DNA of 24,882 bases from Prorocentrum cordatum (taxonomy: Eukaryota; Sar; Dinophyceae; Prorocentrales; Prorocentraceae), in assembly GCA_963575745.1 (NCBI GenBank), contig CAUYUJ010008092.1:17501-42382 (forward strand), read 5' to 3'. Positions within the stretch are counted from its first letter, which is position 1, and each line of letters starts with the position of its first letter. The notes below the pieces were generated by a model. It searched no databases. It worked only from the letters and a program-made list of their open reading frames with translations, and had not been told where the DNA came from. The position numbers and the translations under genes were made by a program. Below, piece after piece: positions 9,277 to 19,041 of this stretch.

Positions 9277-10484
9277 CCCAACCATCCTGTGGTGTTGGGT
9301 CCTCGTTTGAAGAGACGGTGCCCCGCGTTCCTTCCTTCCTTCCCTCCTCCCCCTCCTCCCTCCTCCCCTCCTTGCCTCTGCTCTCGGCACACCTCTCACA
9401 CGTTCCGTAGCCCCATAGGGAGCTCCACCGAAGGTCCCAGTGAGGGGGGGCGCATGCGGTTCCCACACCCAGGGCAGCGTTTCGTGGCCCCATAGGGAGC
9501 TCCACCGAAGGTCCCAGTGAGGGGGGGCGCATGCGGTTCCCACACCCAGGGCAGCGTTTCGTGGCCCCATAGGGAGCTCCACCGAAGGTCCCAGTGAGGG
9601 GGGGCGCATGCGGTTCCCACACCCAGGGCAGCGTTTCGTGGCCCCATAGGGAGCTCCACCGAAGGTCCCAGTGAGGGGGGGGCGCATGCGGTTCCCAAAC
9701 CCAGGGCCGTTTCGTGGCCCCATAGGGAGTTCCACCGAAGGTCGAGGGGGTGGGCGCATGCGGTTCCCACACCCAGGGCAGCGTTTCTTGGCCCCAGAGG
9801 GAGCTCCACCGAAGGCCCCAGTGGGGGTGGACGCATGCGGTTCCCGCACCCAGGGCAGCGTTTCGTGGCCCCATAGGGAGCTCCACCGAAGGCCCCAGTG
9901 GGGGTGGGCGCATGCGGTTCCCCCACCCCGGGCAGCGCTTCGTGGCCCCATAGGAAGCTCCACCGAAGGCCCCAGTGGGGGTGGGCGCATGCGGTTCCCC
10001 CACCCAGGGCAGCGTTTCGTGGCCCCATAGGGAGCTCTACCGAAGGCCCCAGCGGGAGTGTTCGCATGCGTCTCCCCTGCCCAGGACAGCGCTTCGTGGC
10101 CCCATAGGGAGCTCCACCGAAGGCCTCAATCGGGGTGTTCGCATGCGTCTCTCCCACCCAGGACAACGCTTCGTGGACCCATAGGGAGCTCCACCGAAGG
10201 CGCCAGAGGCGCAGTTCGCATGCGTCTCCCCCACCCATGACAGCGCTTCGTGGCCCTATAAGGAGATCCAGCGAAGGTCCCAATGGCGCAGTTCGCATGC
10301 GTCTCCCTCGCCCAGGGCTGCGCTTCGTGGCCCCATAGGGAGCTACACCGAAGGCCCCAGTGGCGGTGTCCACATGCGTCCGCGCCACCAATTTCGGCGC
10401 ACCCCTCACAAGCTTCGTGGCCCCATAGGAGCTCCACCGAAACCGGTACCCACAACGCGGTACTCGCAACTGCACATGGTTGGG
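9277..10484 (+). mobile_element. Candidate non-autonomous element with internal 77-bp array, copy A
   Basis: The left end CCCAACCAT (9277-9285) is matched by its reverse complement ATGGTTGGG at the right end (10476-10484). A leader of about 130 bp follows the left end (GTGGTGTTGGGTCCTCG, then a CCTT/CCTCC-rich tract). The 77-bp array comes next, then a short tail with CGGTACCCAC and TGCACATGG. The same leader, array and tail recur in the same order at 22656-23846. No transposase is encoded and no clear target-site duplication is visible. The 9-bp inverted ends are short, so the exact ends are uncertain. Confidence 0.6.
9415..10434 (+). repeat. 77-bp minisatellite array, about 14 units
   Basis: The landmark ATAGGGAGCTCCACCGAAGG recurs, with small changes, at 9415, 9492, 9569, 9646, 9722, 9796, 9873, 9950, 10027, 10104, 10181, 10258, 10335 and 10426. 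Spacing is 77 except for 76 and 74 in two places and 91 at the right edge. The first units are almost identical, and units become more different toward the right. Edge units contain an extra block of about 13 bp (TCGGCACACC...TCACA) that central units lack. Open frames across the array on both strands reflect its periodicity and are not genes. Confidence 0.95.
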
Positions 10485-11275
10485 TCCTTCGTCAGGCTAA
10501 TGTTTTTATTCATTTTGGGGGACTCCTGGAGGGCCCGAATTGCCAAGTTCGGACTCCCCGAGAGCTCGTGGCCACAACGTGTTCCGTGACAGATTTCGGG
10601 ATCGACTGGTTGAGGATGCGGATGGGGGGATAGGGGTGGGAGAAGGATGAGGAGGGGAATGCAGATGAAAGCGGTGGCGCAGTCGTCACGCTGCTGGAGG
10701 AGACTTTGCTTCTCGAGATGGCGAGGCGCCGCTCATAGCTGGCCACTGTGACTGCACGCAGGTTCAGCGGATCCGGCTGGCTCTGCCACGCACAGGTTGC
10801 GCAGTTGCATGGTGCGCGTTGTCCCTGTTGCGACCGTTGTTCGTTCTGCCTCATTACTTCAACACATGGTTGCCCCAAATCGAGTCCCTCCGTTATCGTC
10901 TTTTCTGTCTCGCTCCCCTTTACTCCTCCTCCTCCTCCTCCTTCTCCTCATTCCGTTCCTTCCTCCTGCTCGTCCGTCTTCTCCCTTCTCCTTTTTCCTG
11001 ATCCTCCTGTTCTTTTTCCCCGTGGTGCATTACACTGTGTTTTGTTCTCGGCTCGGCCGTTGCGTCGACCCACTCCCATGCAGCCCGCAACCTTCGTGCA
11101 TAGTGCCCACGCTGCTCACGTTCAGCATATGTTGTGTATCACCGTTGTCCATTCATTCCATGGGCCTGGAAAGTCGTTGCGCTCGCTCCATGGGCGCCCT
11201 GGGTCCAGTCAGTCGGAGTACTCGGCGCTGGCACCGCGGTGCAGCTTCATCAGATTACTCGTTCACCCTTCTGCC
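10485..11275. other. Unassigned noncoding sequence
   Basis: I see no gene. There is a short CTC run near 10924-10945 and pyrimidine-rich sequence to 11030. Overlapping open frames have no recognisable motif. Confidence 0.5.
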
Positions 11276-11338
11276 TCCCCCTCCTCCTCCTCCTCCTCCT
11301 CCTCCTCCTCCTCCTCCTCCTCCTCCTCCTCCGCCTCC
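11276..11338. repeat. (TCC)n microsatellite directly abutting the DinoSL
   Basis: A TCC run with one CCG interruption ends at the first base of the spliced-leader match at 11339. It may be the insertion target of the LINE. Confidence 0.93.
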
Positions 11339-11360
11339 TCCGTAGCCATTTTGGCTCAAG
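11339..11360 (+). other. Perfect dinoflagellate spliced-leader (DinoSL) sequence
   Basis: All 22 bases match the known DinoSL, with T at the variable first position: CCGTAGCCATTTTGGCTC plus the flanking T and AAG. DinoSL is normally added to mRNAs by trans-splicing. A genomic copy joined to a LINE 5' UTR indicates that the template was a spliced RNA. An SL RNA gene would instead continue with a GT donor directly after AAG; here the next bases are TCTGG, so this is not an SL RNA gene. Confidence 0.93.
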
Positions 11361-11437
11361 TCTGGATGAAAGCTACGGAGTAGCGAGATTCCAGACTGAG
11401 GGCCAAATTGGCCCTCATAGGCATTTTGCCCTCGAGC
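11361..11437 (+). other. LINE 5' UTR with hairpins and a possible second, decayed SL copy
   Basis: TAGGCATTTTGCCCTCGAG (11417-11435) resembles the 3' part of DinoSL at about 15 of 19 positions with one extra base. It could be a leader left from an earlier round of trans-splicing. GGCTCAAGTCTGGA (11353-11366) pairs with TCCAGACTGAGGGCC (11390-11404). GAGGGCCAA and TTGGCCCTC (11399-11417) form another stem, and TCCGTAG of the leader pairs with CTACGGA (11373-11379). Confidence 0.45.
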
Positions 11438-11530
11438 TGCCTTGTTTCCTGCTCCCGAGGCCCGGTCAATCGGCCACCCGCAGGACAGCTCTGTTTCGGC
11501 ATCATCAGAGTCACCCCGTGCGATCCCGCC

Positions 11531-13083
11531 ATGGTGGCCAACTCTGGCGCAGCCAGCTCTGCGGCGGGCGCTGCTGGGACTAGCAAAGGGCCTGCAGGTG
11601 TCAAGCGCTCCATCGGTGACAAACCCGCAGGTGCTGGGCGCTCCAAGGGCAAGGGCAAGAACTCGGCGCACGACCCCTGGGCTGACGCTGCTGGCAAAGG
11701 TGTCTGCAGCGATGTCGTCGACCTCGACATGATCTCCGCCGAGGACGAGGCCGCAGCGGCCCTCGACCTGTCCCTGAGCCTCGAGGACTCGACGCACTCC
11801 TCGCCCACCACCATGGGGATGGCCACGCCCATCGGCCGCTCGAGTTCCTCGCCTGGTTCCCCGCCCTCTGCTGGGGCGGAGAGCACACTCGACTTCGAGA
11901 TGGTCGGCGCGGGCGAGCTGGACTTCGTGGAGAGCGCTGCGGGCGTCCCGCACGACATCCACGGCTCGCTCACCGCGGAGGCGCTGCTGCGGGCTCCTGC
12001 TGCATGCGGTGCCTCCCCTGGTGGGCCCTCCGTTGCTCTCGGTCCGCCTGGGCCCGCTGGGGATGGCGGCGCCTGTGCTGGTTCAACGCACCGTGCCGGG
12101 CCGTGCCTGACGAAATTCTCTGGCGGGCGCTGCGTTGCAGATGTTCAGGCTCGTGGCGGAGTGGATCCCGACGAACCCTCTGCCGCTGCCGCCCTCGCAC
12201 TTGTGATGGGCTCCCTCCAGCGGCTGGAGACCAACATGGCCACCAAGGCCGACTTTGAGAAGCAAGAGAAGCGCATGGACATCCTCGAGGCCCAGGTGCA
12301 GAAGCTGACGGCCGACCAGCAGAAGGGGATGACCGCCGCGCAAGAGCACGCGCTGCTGGCCTAGCTCCAGGCCAAGGTCCTGGCGGCCCAGGCGGTGCTT
12401 CCCCTAGTGGCCCGCCCCGCAGCTCCGCTGCCCCGCGGACCAGCGCAGCCAGCGGGGCTGCCGACTCGGCCTGGGGCTCCTACTTCGCCCAGAAGGCCAA
12501 CGACGTGGGGACCAAGGGCGACGGCCACTGCAACCCATGCAAGATGTGAGTCGGCGGGTTCGTGCGACCCCTGCTCCACTCCGTCCTGGAGCGCGCGGTC
12601 CAGATGATTCTAGCCTCTCTCCCGCCAGCTGCACAGGGTAAGGCTGTGATCAAAGCCTTCAACCTCAACAGAAGCGTGAGCATCACCTTCGACGACGAGG
12701 CGGCCATGCGCGACGCCTGCTCCAGGCTCCAGGACTCTCCGCCCGAATGGACCGACCCGCTGAACGGTGCTCGAGTGCAGCTTCGGGCGCGACGGGACGC
12801 TCCCGCCCACGTTCGGCGCAAGAACCGCATGCTCGGCCTCCTCTTCCAGCGTGTTGTGGACTACCTCAAGGCACAGCAGAAGTGGCAGACCTCTTACAAG
12901 ACGGGGTCCAACGGCTTCAAGGGCGTGCTCTACCTGACCATCGGAGAGGAGGCCCACGTGCTGTTCGAGATGGAGGAGCTCGACCAGCAGCAGTACCAGA
13001 TCCACCCCCAGTTCGGGACGCTCGAGCAGTTCCACATGAACCGCGAGATGGTCCAGGGCTGGGTCGACGCAATCCGAAGTTGA
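11531..13083 (+). pseudogene. LINE ORF1: coiled coil plus RRM-like RNA-binding protein, broken
   Basis: The ATG at 11531 gives MVANSGAASSAAG, a low-complexity N-terminus with a basic patch (GRSKGKGKN). At 12208-12360 a heptad-like segment (LQRLETNMATKADFEKQEKR) predicts a coiled coil. TAG at 12362-12364 stops this frame; Q is the likely ancestral residue (ALLA-stop-LQAKV). Reading then continues in the +1 frame: AADSAWGSYFAQKAND, CNPCKM, a TGA at 12547 where Trp is expected (KM-stop-VGGF), then RAFNLNRS-type sequence (VIKAFNLNRSVSITFDDEAA), as in the RRM-like domain of dinoflagellate and L1 ORF1 proteins. It ends at TGA 13081-13083. The usual role is to bind LINE RNA in a trimeric particle. 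Two stops and one frameshift break it. Confidence 0.8.
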
Positions 13084-13092
13084 CATGCAAGT

Positions 13093-16000
13093 GTGCCATC
13101 TCAGCGATCTTCGAGGGCAGCCAGCTCATGTGCTTCCTCGGTGGGGTCCGAGGCGCCGTCGGCTACGGGAGCTATCAGGTCGATAGCGAGTCCGACGGCG
13201 GCTACATGGGCTTCGTGCGCGGCCCCCTCTGCATGCACCATTCCCCTCGTCACCGGTGGGAGTTCGACTACCGCGGCGTGTCGCGGGGGGAGCCGACATG
13301 AGGTGCAGGACGACGTCTCTGGGCCTCGCTCGCGACCGCGATCCCTCAGCCGCTGCCCCAGTCTCCCTTCCTCTTCGGCCTCTACTTCCTCATCCACAGC
13401 CAGTTCCTCTTCAGATCATGATGTATTCCTTGGGCCCGCCCTCCGCCCGCACCGCCCGCAGTATCATCTCTCAATCGTCAGCTGGAATGCCCGCTCCCTG
13501 TTCGGTGCCATCGATCCCACGGAAAACGCGCGGCGTAAAATTGCTCGACTCACCCAGCTTATTCAAGTTCATGACATCGTCTGTATCCAAGAGGTTCGTG
13601 GCACTATGGCTGACTTGACTCTCTTCACTTCCGAGGTCCACGGATGCACAAGTTCTGGCAGCTACTCAGAGAATCCCCACGCTGGCGGCGTTGCTATCTT
13701 TCTTCACCCCACCCTTGCTGCTCATTTCCCTCGACGACATCACTCCTCTCTTATCGATGGGCGGGCGCAGACCCTCTATCTGGCCAGCGATCACGACTGC
13801 GTGCAAATCACCAACTTCCATGTGGACCCCGCCTTGGGCAGGCAGGACGTATACGCTTCTCTTCGCTGTCTTCGGCGTGCTCTCTGGTCTGCTGATCTAT
13901 GCTTGGGTATTCTCTGTGGGGACTTCAACTTTCCAGCGGAAGGTGAGGGCAGGCATCTTGTCGATGGCTCAGTCAGTTTCGCTTCCACCCCGATCCCAAG
14001 GTTCTTCAGCAGCCTCTTTAAAGATTTGGTCGAGGTCATGCAACCTTCCTTCATACATCGGGTCGAGCTCGGCGTTGGGGAGGCTAAACAAGTGGTATCC
14101 TTGGGCAGAATCGACAGGATTTACTTCAACGTTCCGCCTGGAGACCTGATCGACCTGCATCCTGCTAGCCGTGTTCTGGGGGATCCTGCAGGGCTTGGGG
14201 AAGTGTCAGATCATGTACTTGTTGTTGCTTCGATTTCGGGGTATACGTCGGCTGCATCTGCGTTTCGCGTTCCTCCTTGGGTTTGCATGCACAGAGAATT
14301 CCCCTCCATGGTCTCTGAGGTTGTTCTGGAGGCGGGCCCGATCTCCGACCACCCTGTTCAGGCGGTTGAAGATTACAGTTGTGTTCTCAAGCAAGCTGCT
14401 CGGAGGCTCATGCGGAGATTGGAGATGCGAACGGCCAGCTCACCTCCCGAGCTTCTATCCTGGACTCTGGCAGCGCTGCGGGGCATGAGAGCTGTCGGTT
14501 CGAGTAGCTTCCCGTTTGGGCATGGTCAAGAAATGCTTGGTCGGGCTTGCGCTGCCTACCCCACCTTGGCTCGGTTCCTGGATCCGCACGAGGGGGTTTG
14601 GACCGACTTTCGAGGCTTTCACGATCATCTTGCAGACCTTCAGAGGCAATGTATTGCTGCTCGCGTGGAGAAAATCCAGGGGTCGAGCCTCCCTCAGGCC
14701 AAGAAGGAGTCGAGCATTGCCAAGCTTCTTGGGTGCCTCTCGGCTTGGGGCAAGAGGAGAAAGCGTGGAGGAGGTTGTCGACCCGACCGGTAAGGAGCTG
14801 CTCGGCCCTGTGAGCGCATCCCGCGAGCTTGCCACTCACTGGGGCCAGGTGCACGAGCGGAGCGAGGGGTCCGAGGTCCTGCGCGGAGAATTCGCCCACC
14901 TGGCCCCGTCTTCCCCTCCCTCGGTCTTCTGGACCCTGGAACCTGAAGAGTTTCAAGAAGCTCTTGCACGGGTTGGGGACTCTGCTCCTGGCCCCGACGG
15001 GCTTCCCTACGCTGCCTGGAAAAGGGGTGGCGATGGAGCTCTGTCTGCGCTGTGTGCCTTATACTTGCATATTCTGGCCACAGGAGAGGTTCATCCAGGA
15101 GAGGCCTACCAAGTTTTCCCGGCCAAAGGAGACGCCCCCGAAGATGCCCATCGCGTAGTTAGGCCTCGTGAGGACACTCGCCCCACCACCTTGAGCAACA
15201 CCTCGAACAAGATTATCAGCCGTGCTCTCAACCGCCCCCTGTCCCGAGTTTGCGAAGAAACCTGCATCTACTTTCAGCGTGGTTTTGTCCCTGGACGCCT
15301 GGGAACCGACAATATCATAGATCTGGAGGCCAAGTTGATTCACTGGATCGCCTAACGAGCCGAATCACAGGCTGGACTTATTCTTCTAGATATCCGTGCT
15401 GCGTTCCCCCCCCCCTCCACTCTGCCATCTTCTTCACGCTCAGAGCGATGGGCATTCCAGAATGGTGCATCCGTGCAGTGCAGTATTCCTGCTGGGTTGT
15501 TGTCAGCTTTCTCGGATGCCGTGAGCGCGGACACTGGTGCCGGCGCGGGGTCAAGCAGGGGTGCCCCCTCAGCGGAAGTCTCCTCGCGCTCACCTACGAC
15601 CCGATCTTTAGGTATCTCGACTCCTGTGTGCATCGCGATCTTGGGATCCCTGGGCGTTTTGCCGACGACCTGGGGCTCGCCTGTTCGAACGTCATCGATG
15701 TCCTCGTGATTACCCTTGAGGTGATGAAGGTCGCTGGGCCTGCTTTTGGGCTCCACCTGAACCCCAAGAAAACCGCCCTCGTCTTCCCGCTCGGCATATC
15801 CTCGGAGAAATTGGAGTGGGAGCTCAAGAACCGTGGCATTAGGAGGGGTGTCATCAGCATCCAGAGAACGGGGAGGCATCTTGGGCTTATGCTTGGGCAC
15901 GAGAGTTCGGCAGAGAGTTGGTCCCACCCGATTGGAAGATGTGTCAGTGCAGTCCGTGATATCAAGTCTCTCGGTCTTGGGCTCATGAAATCGATTGCTC

Positions 16001-16872
16001 AGCACAACCTCCGTGCTTTCCCGCGGCTGATGTATGTTGGCCAATGTCATGCCCCTTCGGCCACGGCCTTGTCTACCCTTCGCGAAGGACTTCAGGCTCT
16101 TGCGGCAGGGCCTCGGAATGCCATCACGTTCGGGCTCTTCCAGAACCTGCGCAGGCTCGACTTCCCCGTCGAGGGTAGGGATCTTCAGATTGCCAGTCGA
16201 GCCGCCCGATATCGATGTGCTGTTCATTCGTCGGCGTTTTCCAGGGCACGTGATCTGCTCCTGAGCTTTGTAGATGATGACGAATGCTGCCCTGCATGGA
16301 AGGGCCACCCCCTCTGGCTCTCCTCTTTCTCCTGTTCCCTGATGGCCAGCCATGACCTTGTGGTGGCCATCCCGAGAGTCCCCGCTTTTGGGGGGAGTGG
16401 GTTCCAGGCGAAGGTGGAGGCCCAGCTCAGAGTTCCTGGCAAGCTCCGTGAGCTCCTGCTCCCTCGGCTGCGATGGTGGTTCGCATCCGCCCAGGAGTGC
16501 CACGTCAACTTCGTGGTCCACTCCTTCGTCGCCGCCGCCCGCGCCTTCCCATGCTCTGTCTCTTCCTCGCTCCTCAAAACCCTGTGCAATAGTTGGTGCA
16601 CGACTCGTTGTTTCAGAGGTCCCACCCAGGAGTGCCCTCTGTGCCGTGCCCCCCAGGGTGACGGAGTTTTGCACTTGCTTCAGTGTCCCCTCCTCGCCCC
16701 TGTCCCCTCCTGGCTTCCCGCCCTCCCCTCTGGGTTCGCCGATCTCTCTGCTCAGGCTAAGGTGTGTCTTTTGATGCTTCCCCTCCCCGACGGGGGTAGG
16801 TTGTCTATTCTGTTGTTGTTTCGATTTCCTGTTCACTATATCCCACACGCTCAAAGGGCTGCGAACAGATGA
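13093..16872 (+). pseudogene. LINE ORF2: AP endonuclease, reverse transcriptase and CCHC finger, broken
   Basis: ORF2 begins about 10 bases after the ORF1 stop. No in-frame ATG precedes the endonuclease; an out-of-frame ATG at 13085 touches the ORF1 stop. Endonuclease residues are intact: SWNARS (Asn near residue 132), QEV (Glu 167), GDFN (277-279), GRIDRIY and SDH (372-374). A frameshift lies near 14740-14770. The RT starts APGPDGLPYAAW, then RPTTLSNTSNKIISRALNRP and QRGFVPGRLGTDN. TAA at 15353-15355 interrupts it. Motif A is LLDIRAAF (Asp at 15389), followed by another frameshift at a C10 run (15406-15415). Motif B is VKQGCPLSG (15550-15576), motif C is FADD (15658-15669), and motif D is LHLNPKKT. 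The C-terminal CPLC...HLLQC (16633-16686) fits the LINE CCHC finger. Cleavage and RT residues are all present, so the loss of function comes from the stops and shifts. The C10 shift could be a read error. Confidence 0.88.
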
Positions 16873-17146
16873 TTGGGGTAGCCAGGTCCTCCCCTTCACC
16901 AAGGCGAGGTATACCGCCCTCGCCCGCCGCCATCCCCATCTGTGCTCCCTCTCGCTGTTCTCCTTCTGCTCGTGACGGGACGGCTGCGCCATGGGGAGTG
17001 GCGCTCCTCCTCCTCCTCTTCTATCCCTTCTCCTTTGAAATAACTTCTCCCTGTCGCACCCCAGGGCCAGTTTCTAGGGCGGGCCAGGCGTTTCGCCTGA
17101 GACTTCCTCCCCATTTATGATTCTGACGCTTTAAAATTGACAACAG
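16873..17146 (+). other. Probable LINE 3' UTR
   Basis: Pyrimidine-rich sequence follows the ORF2 stop; no gene and no poly(A) tail are seen. An AT-richer stretch (TTTATGATTCTGACGC, then TTTAAAATTG) comes just before the 83-bp repeats. Confidence 0.45.
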
Positions 17147-17430
17147 TTTCACATATGGAGGGCGGGTGGTTTTTTTAATGTGGCTCTCTCTTCAGCGCCG
17201 CGCACAGTTGTTTTTAGAAATGTGCGAAGGCTTCACGGATTGAGGGCGAGCGGTTTTCAACATGTGGCTCTCGCCTTAGCGCTGCGCAAAGTCGATGTAA
17301 ACATTGAAACAGTTTCACGGAGTGAGGGCGAGTGGTTTTCAAAGTGTGGTTCTCGCATTGGCGCCGCGCACATTCGTTTTAAAACATTGTAAGAGCTTCA
17401 CGGATTGAGGGCGAGTGGTTTTTACCTAAC
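17147..17430 (+). repeat. 83-bp tandem repeat, about 3.3 units
   Basis: TTCACGGATTGAGGGCGAGT and variants start at 17148, 17232, 17314 and 17397, spacings 84, 82 and 83. Each unit also has TGTGGYTCTCGC and GCGCCGCGCACA-like blocks. Confidence 0.88.
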
Positions 17431-17539
17431 AGCGACGACTGATAGGTTTCTAATAGGGTCAAAAGAAAGCATCATGACTCCCCAGGGGGGTCTGGGCGGG
17501 TGCCGGGGAGAAGCCGCGGAAGTCGTTTTAAGCAAACCG

Positions 17540-17890
17540 TTACACACTTCGTGGTCTTCGAGGTCCCAGAATTCCATTCCAGGGCCACACTCTGAATGCC
17601 CGGAGCCAAGTGTAGGCCACTTCGTGCTCTTCAAGTTCCCAGAACTCCATTCCGGGGCCACTTTTTGAATGCCCGGAGCCAACTGTAGGCCACTTCGTGG
17701 TCTTCGAGTTCCCAGAACTCCATTCCTGGGCATGATTTTGAATGCCCGGAGAAAACTGTAGGCCACTTCGTGGTCTTCGAGTTCCCAGAATTCTACTCCT
17801 GGGCATGATTTTGAATGCCCCGAGCCAACCGTAGGCAACTTCGTGTTTTTCGAGTTCCCAGAATTCCATTCCCGGGCCACATTTTGAATG
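17540..17890 (+). repeat. 73-bp tandem repeat, five units
   Basis: CACTTCGTGGTCTTCGAG and variants start at 17545, 17618, 17691, 17764 and 17837, exactly 73 apart each time. Units include TTCCCAGAACTCCATTCC and TTTTGAATGCCCGGAG. Frames on the minus strand read through it but show no protein features. Confidence 0.92.
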
Positions 17891-19041
17891 CTGAGGCAGG
17901 CTGATGCTGAGGCTGAGGAAGGCTGAGGCTGAGGCAGGCTGAGGCTGAGGCCGATGCTGAAGGCAGGCTGAGGCTGATGCAGGCTGAGGCTGAGGCTGAG
18001 GCTGAGGCTGAGGCTGAGGCAGGCTGATGCTGAGGCAAGCTGAGGCTGAGGCTGAGGCTGAGGCAGGCTGAGGCTGAGGCAGGCTAAGGCTGAGGCCGAG
18101 ACTGAAGGCAGACTGAGGCTGAGGCTGAAGCAGGCTGAGGCTGAGGCTGAGGCAGGCTGAGGCTGAGGCTGAGGCTGAGGCAGGCTGAGGCTGAGGCTGA
18201 GGCTGATGCAGGCTGAGGCTGAGGCAGGCTGAGGCTGAGGCCGAGGCTGAAGGCAGACTGAGGCTGAGGCTGAAGCAGGCTGAGGCTGAGGCTGAGGCTG
18301 AGGCAGGCTGAGGCTGAGGCAGGCTGAGGCGAGGCTGAAGGCAGACTGAGGCTGAGGCTGAAGCAGGCTGAGGCTGAGGCTGAGGCTGAGGCTGAGGCTG
18401 AGGCTGAGGCTGAGGCAGGCTGAGCTGAGGCAGGCTGAGGCTGAGGCTGAGGCTGAGGCTGAGGCAGGCTGAGGAGGCTGAGGCTGAGGCCGAGGCTGAA
18501 GGCAGACTGAGGCTGAGGCTGAAGCAGGCTGAGGCTGAGGCTGAGGCAGGCTGAGGCTGAGGCTGAGGCAGGCTGATGCTGAGGCAGGCTGAGGCTGAGG
18601 CTGAGGCTGATGCAGGCTGAGGCTGAGGCAGGCTGAGGCTGAGGCCGAGGCTGAAGGCAGACTGAGGCTGAGGCTGAAGCAGGCTGAGGCTGAGGCTGAG
18701 GCAGGCTGAGGCTGAGGCTGAGGCAGGCTGATGCTGAGGCAGGCTGAGGCTGAGGCTGAGGCTGATGCAGGCTGAGGCTGAGGCAGGCTGAGGCTGAGGC
18801 CGAGGCTGAAGGCAGACTGAGGCTGAGGCTGAAGCAGGCTGAGGCTGAGGCAGAGGCAGGCTGAGGCTGAGGCTGAGGCAGGCTGATGCTGAGGCAGGCT
18901 GAGGCTGAGGCTGAGGCTGATGGCTGAGGCTGAGGCAGGCTGAGGCTGAGGCCGAGGCTGAAGGCAGACTGAGGCTGAGGCTGAAGCAGGCTGAGGCTGA
19001 GGCTGAGGCAGGCTGAGGCTGAGGCTGAGAGGCTGATGCAG
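17889..19041. repeat. GGCTGA satellite with higher-order period near 155 bp
   Basis: Hexamer units GAGGCT/GGCTGA fill the region, with variants GCAGGCTGA, GCTGATGC and GCCGAG. The marker GAAGGCAGACTGAGGCTGAG recurs at 18104, 18249, 18337, 18498, 18653, 18808 and 18960. The last spacings are 161, 155, 155 and 152, showing a higher-order unit of about 155 bp. A minus-strand frame of 324 codons reads Gln-Pro and Ala-Ser repeats and is a repeat artefact. Confidence 0.93.

Larger units (their letters stand above)
11339..17146 (+). mobile_element. APE-type LINE retrotransposon starting with the spliced leader, near full length but decayed
   Basis: In order it holds DinoSL, a 5' UTR of about 170 bp, ORF1, ORF2 and a 3' UTR. 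The layout (coiled coil plus RRM-like ORF1; AP-endonuclease, RT and CCHC ORF2) is that of L1-like LINEs. The 5' end is well defined by the leader. The 3' end is not: no poly(A) tail is seen, and I set it where the 83-bp tandem repeat starts. At least three nonsense changes and three frameshifts make it inactive. Three of the stops fit C-to-T or G-to-A transitions (CAG to TAG, TGG to TGA, CAA to TAA). Confidence 0.85.

Noticed and set aside
9415-10434. CRISPR-like regular array
   Set aside because: The whole 77-bp unit repeats. There are no unique spacers, and the context is eukaryotic.
9396-10475. 359-codon minus-strand frame with a repeating protein
   Set aside because: The repeat follows the 77-bp DNA array. 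Frames are open in several phases because the period is not a multiple of three and the units lack stops. No signal peptide or domain is seen.
11339-11360. SL RNA gene
   Set aside because: The leader is not followed by a GT splice donor or by the SL RNA body; LINE sequence follows.
15352-16992. 546-codon open frame on the minus strand
   Set aside because: It is antisense to RT motifs B and C and the CCHC finger of LINE ORF2, and its translation shows no domain.
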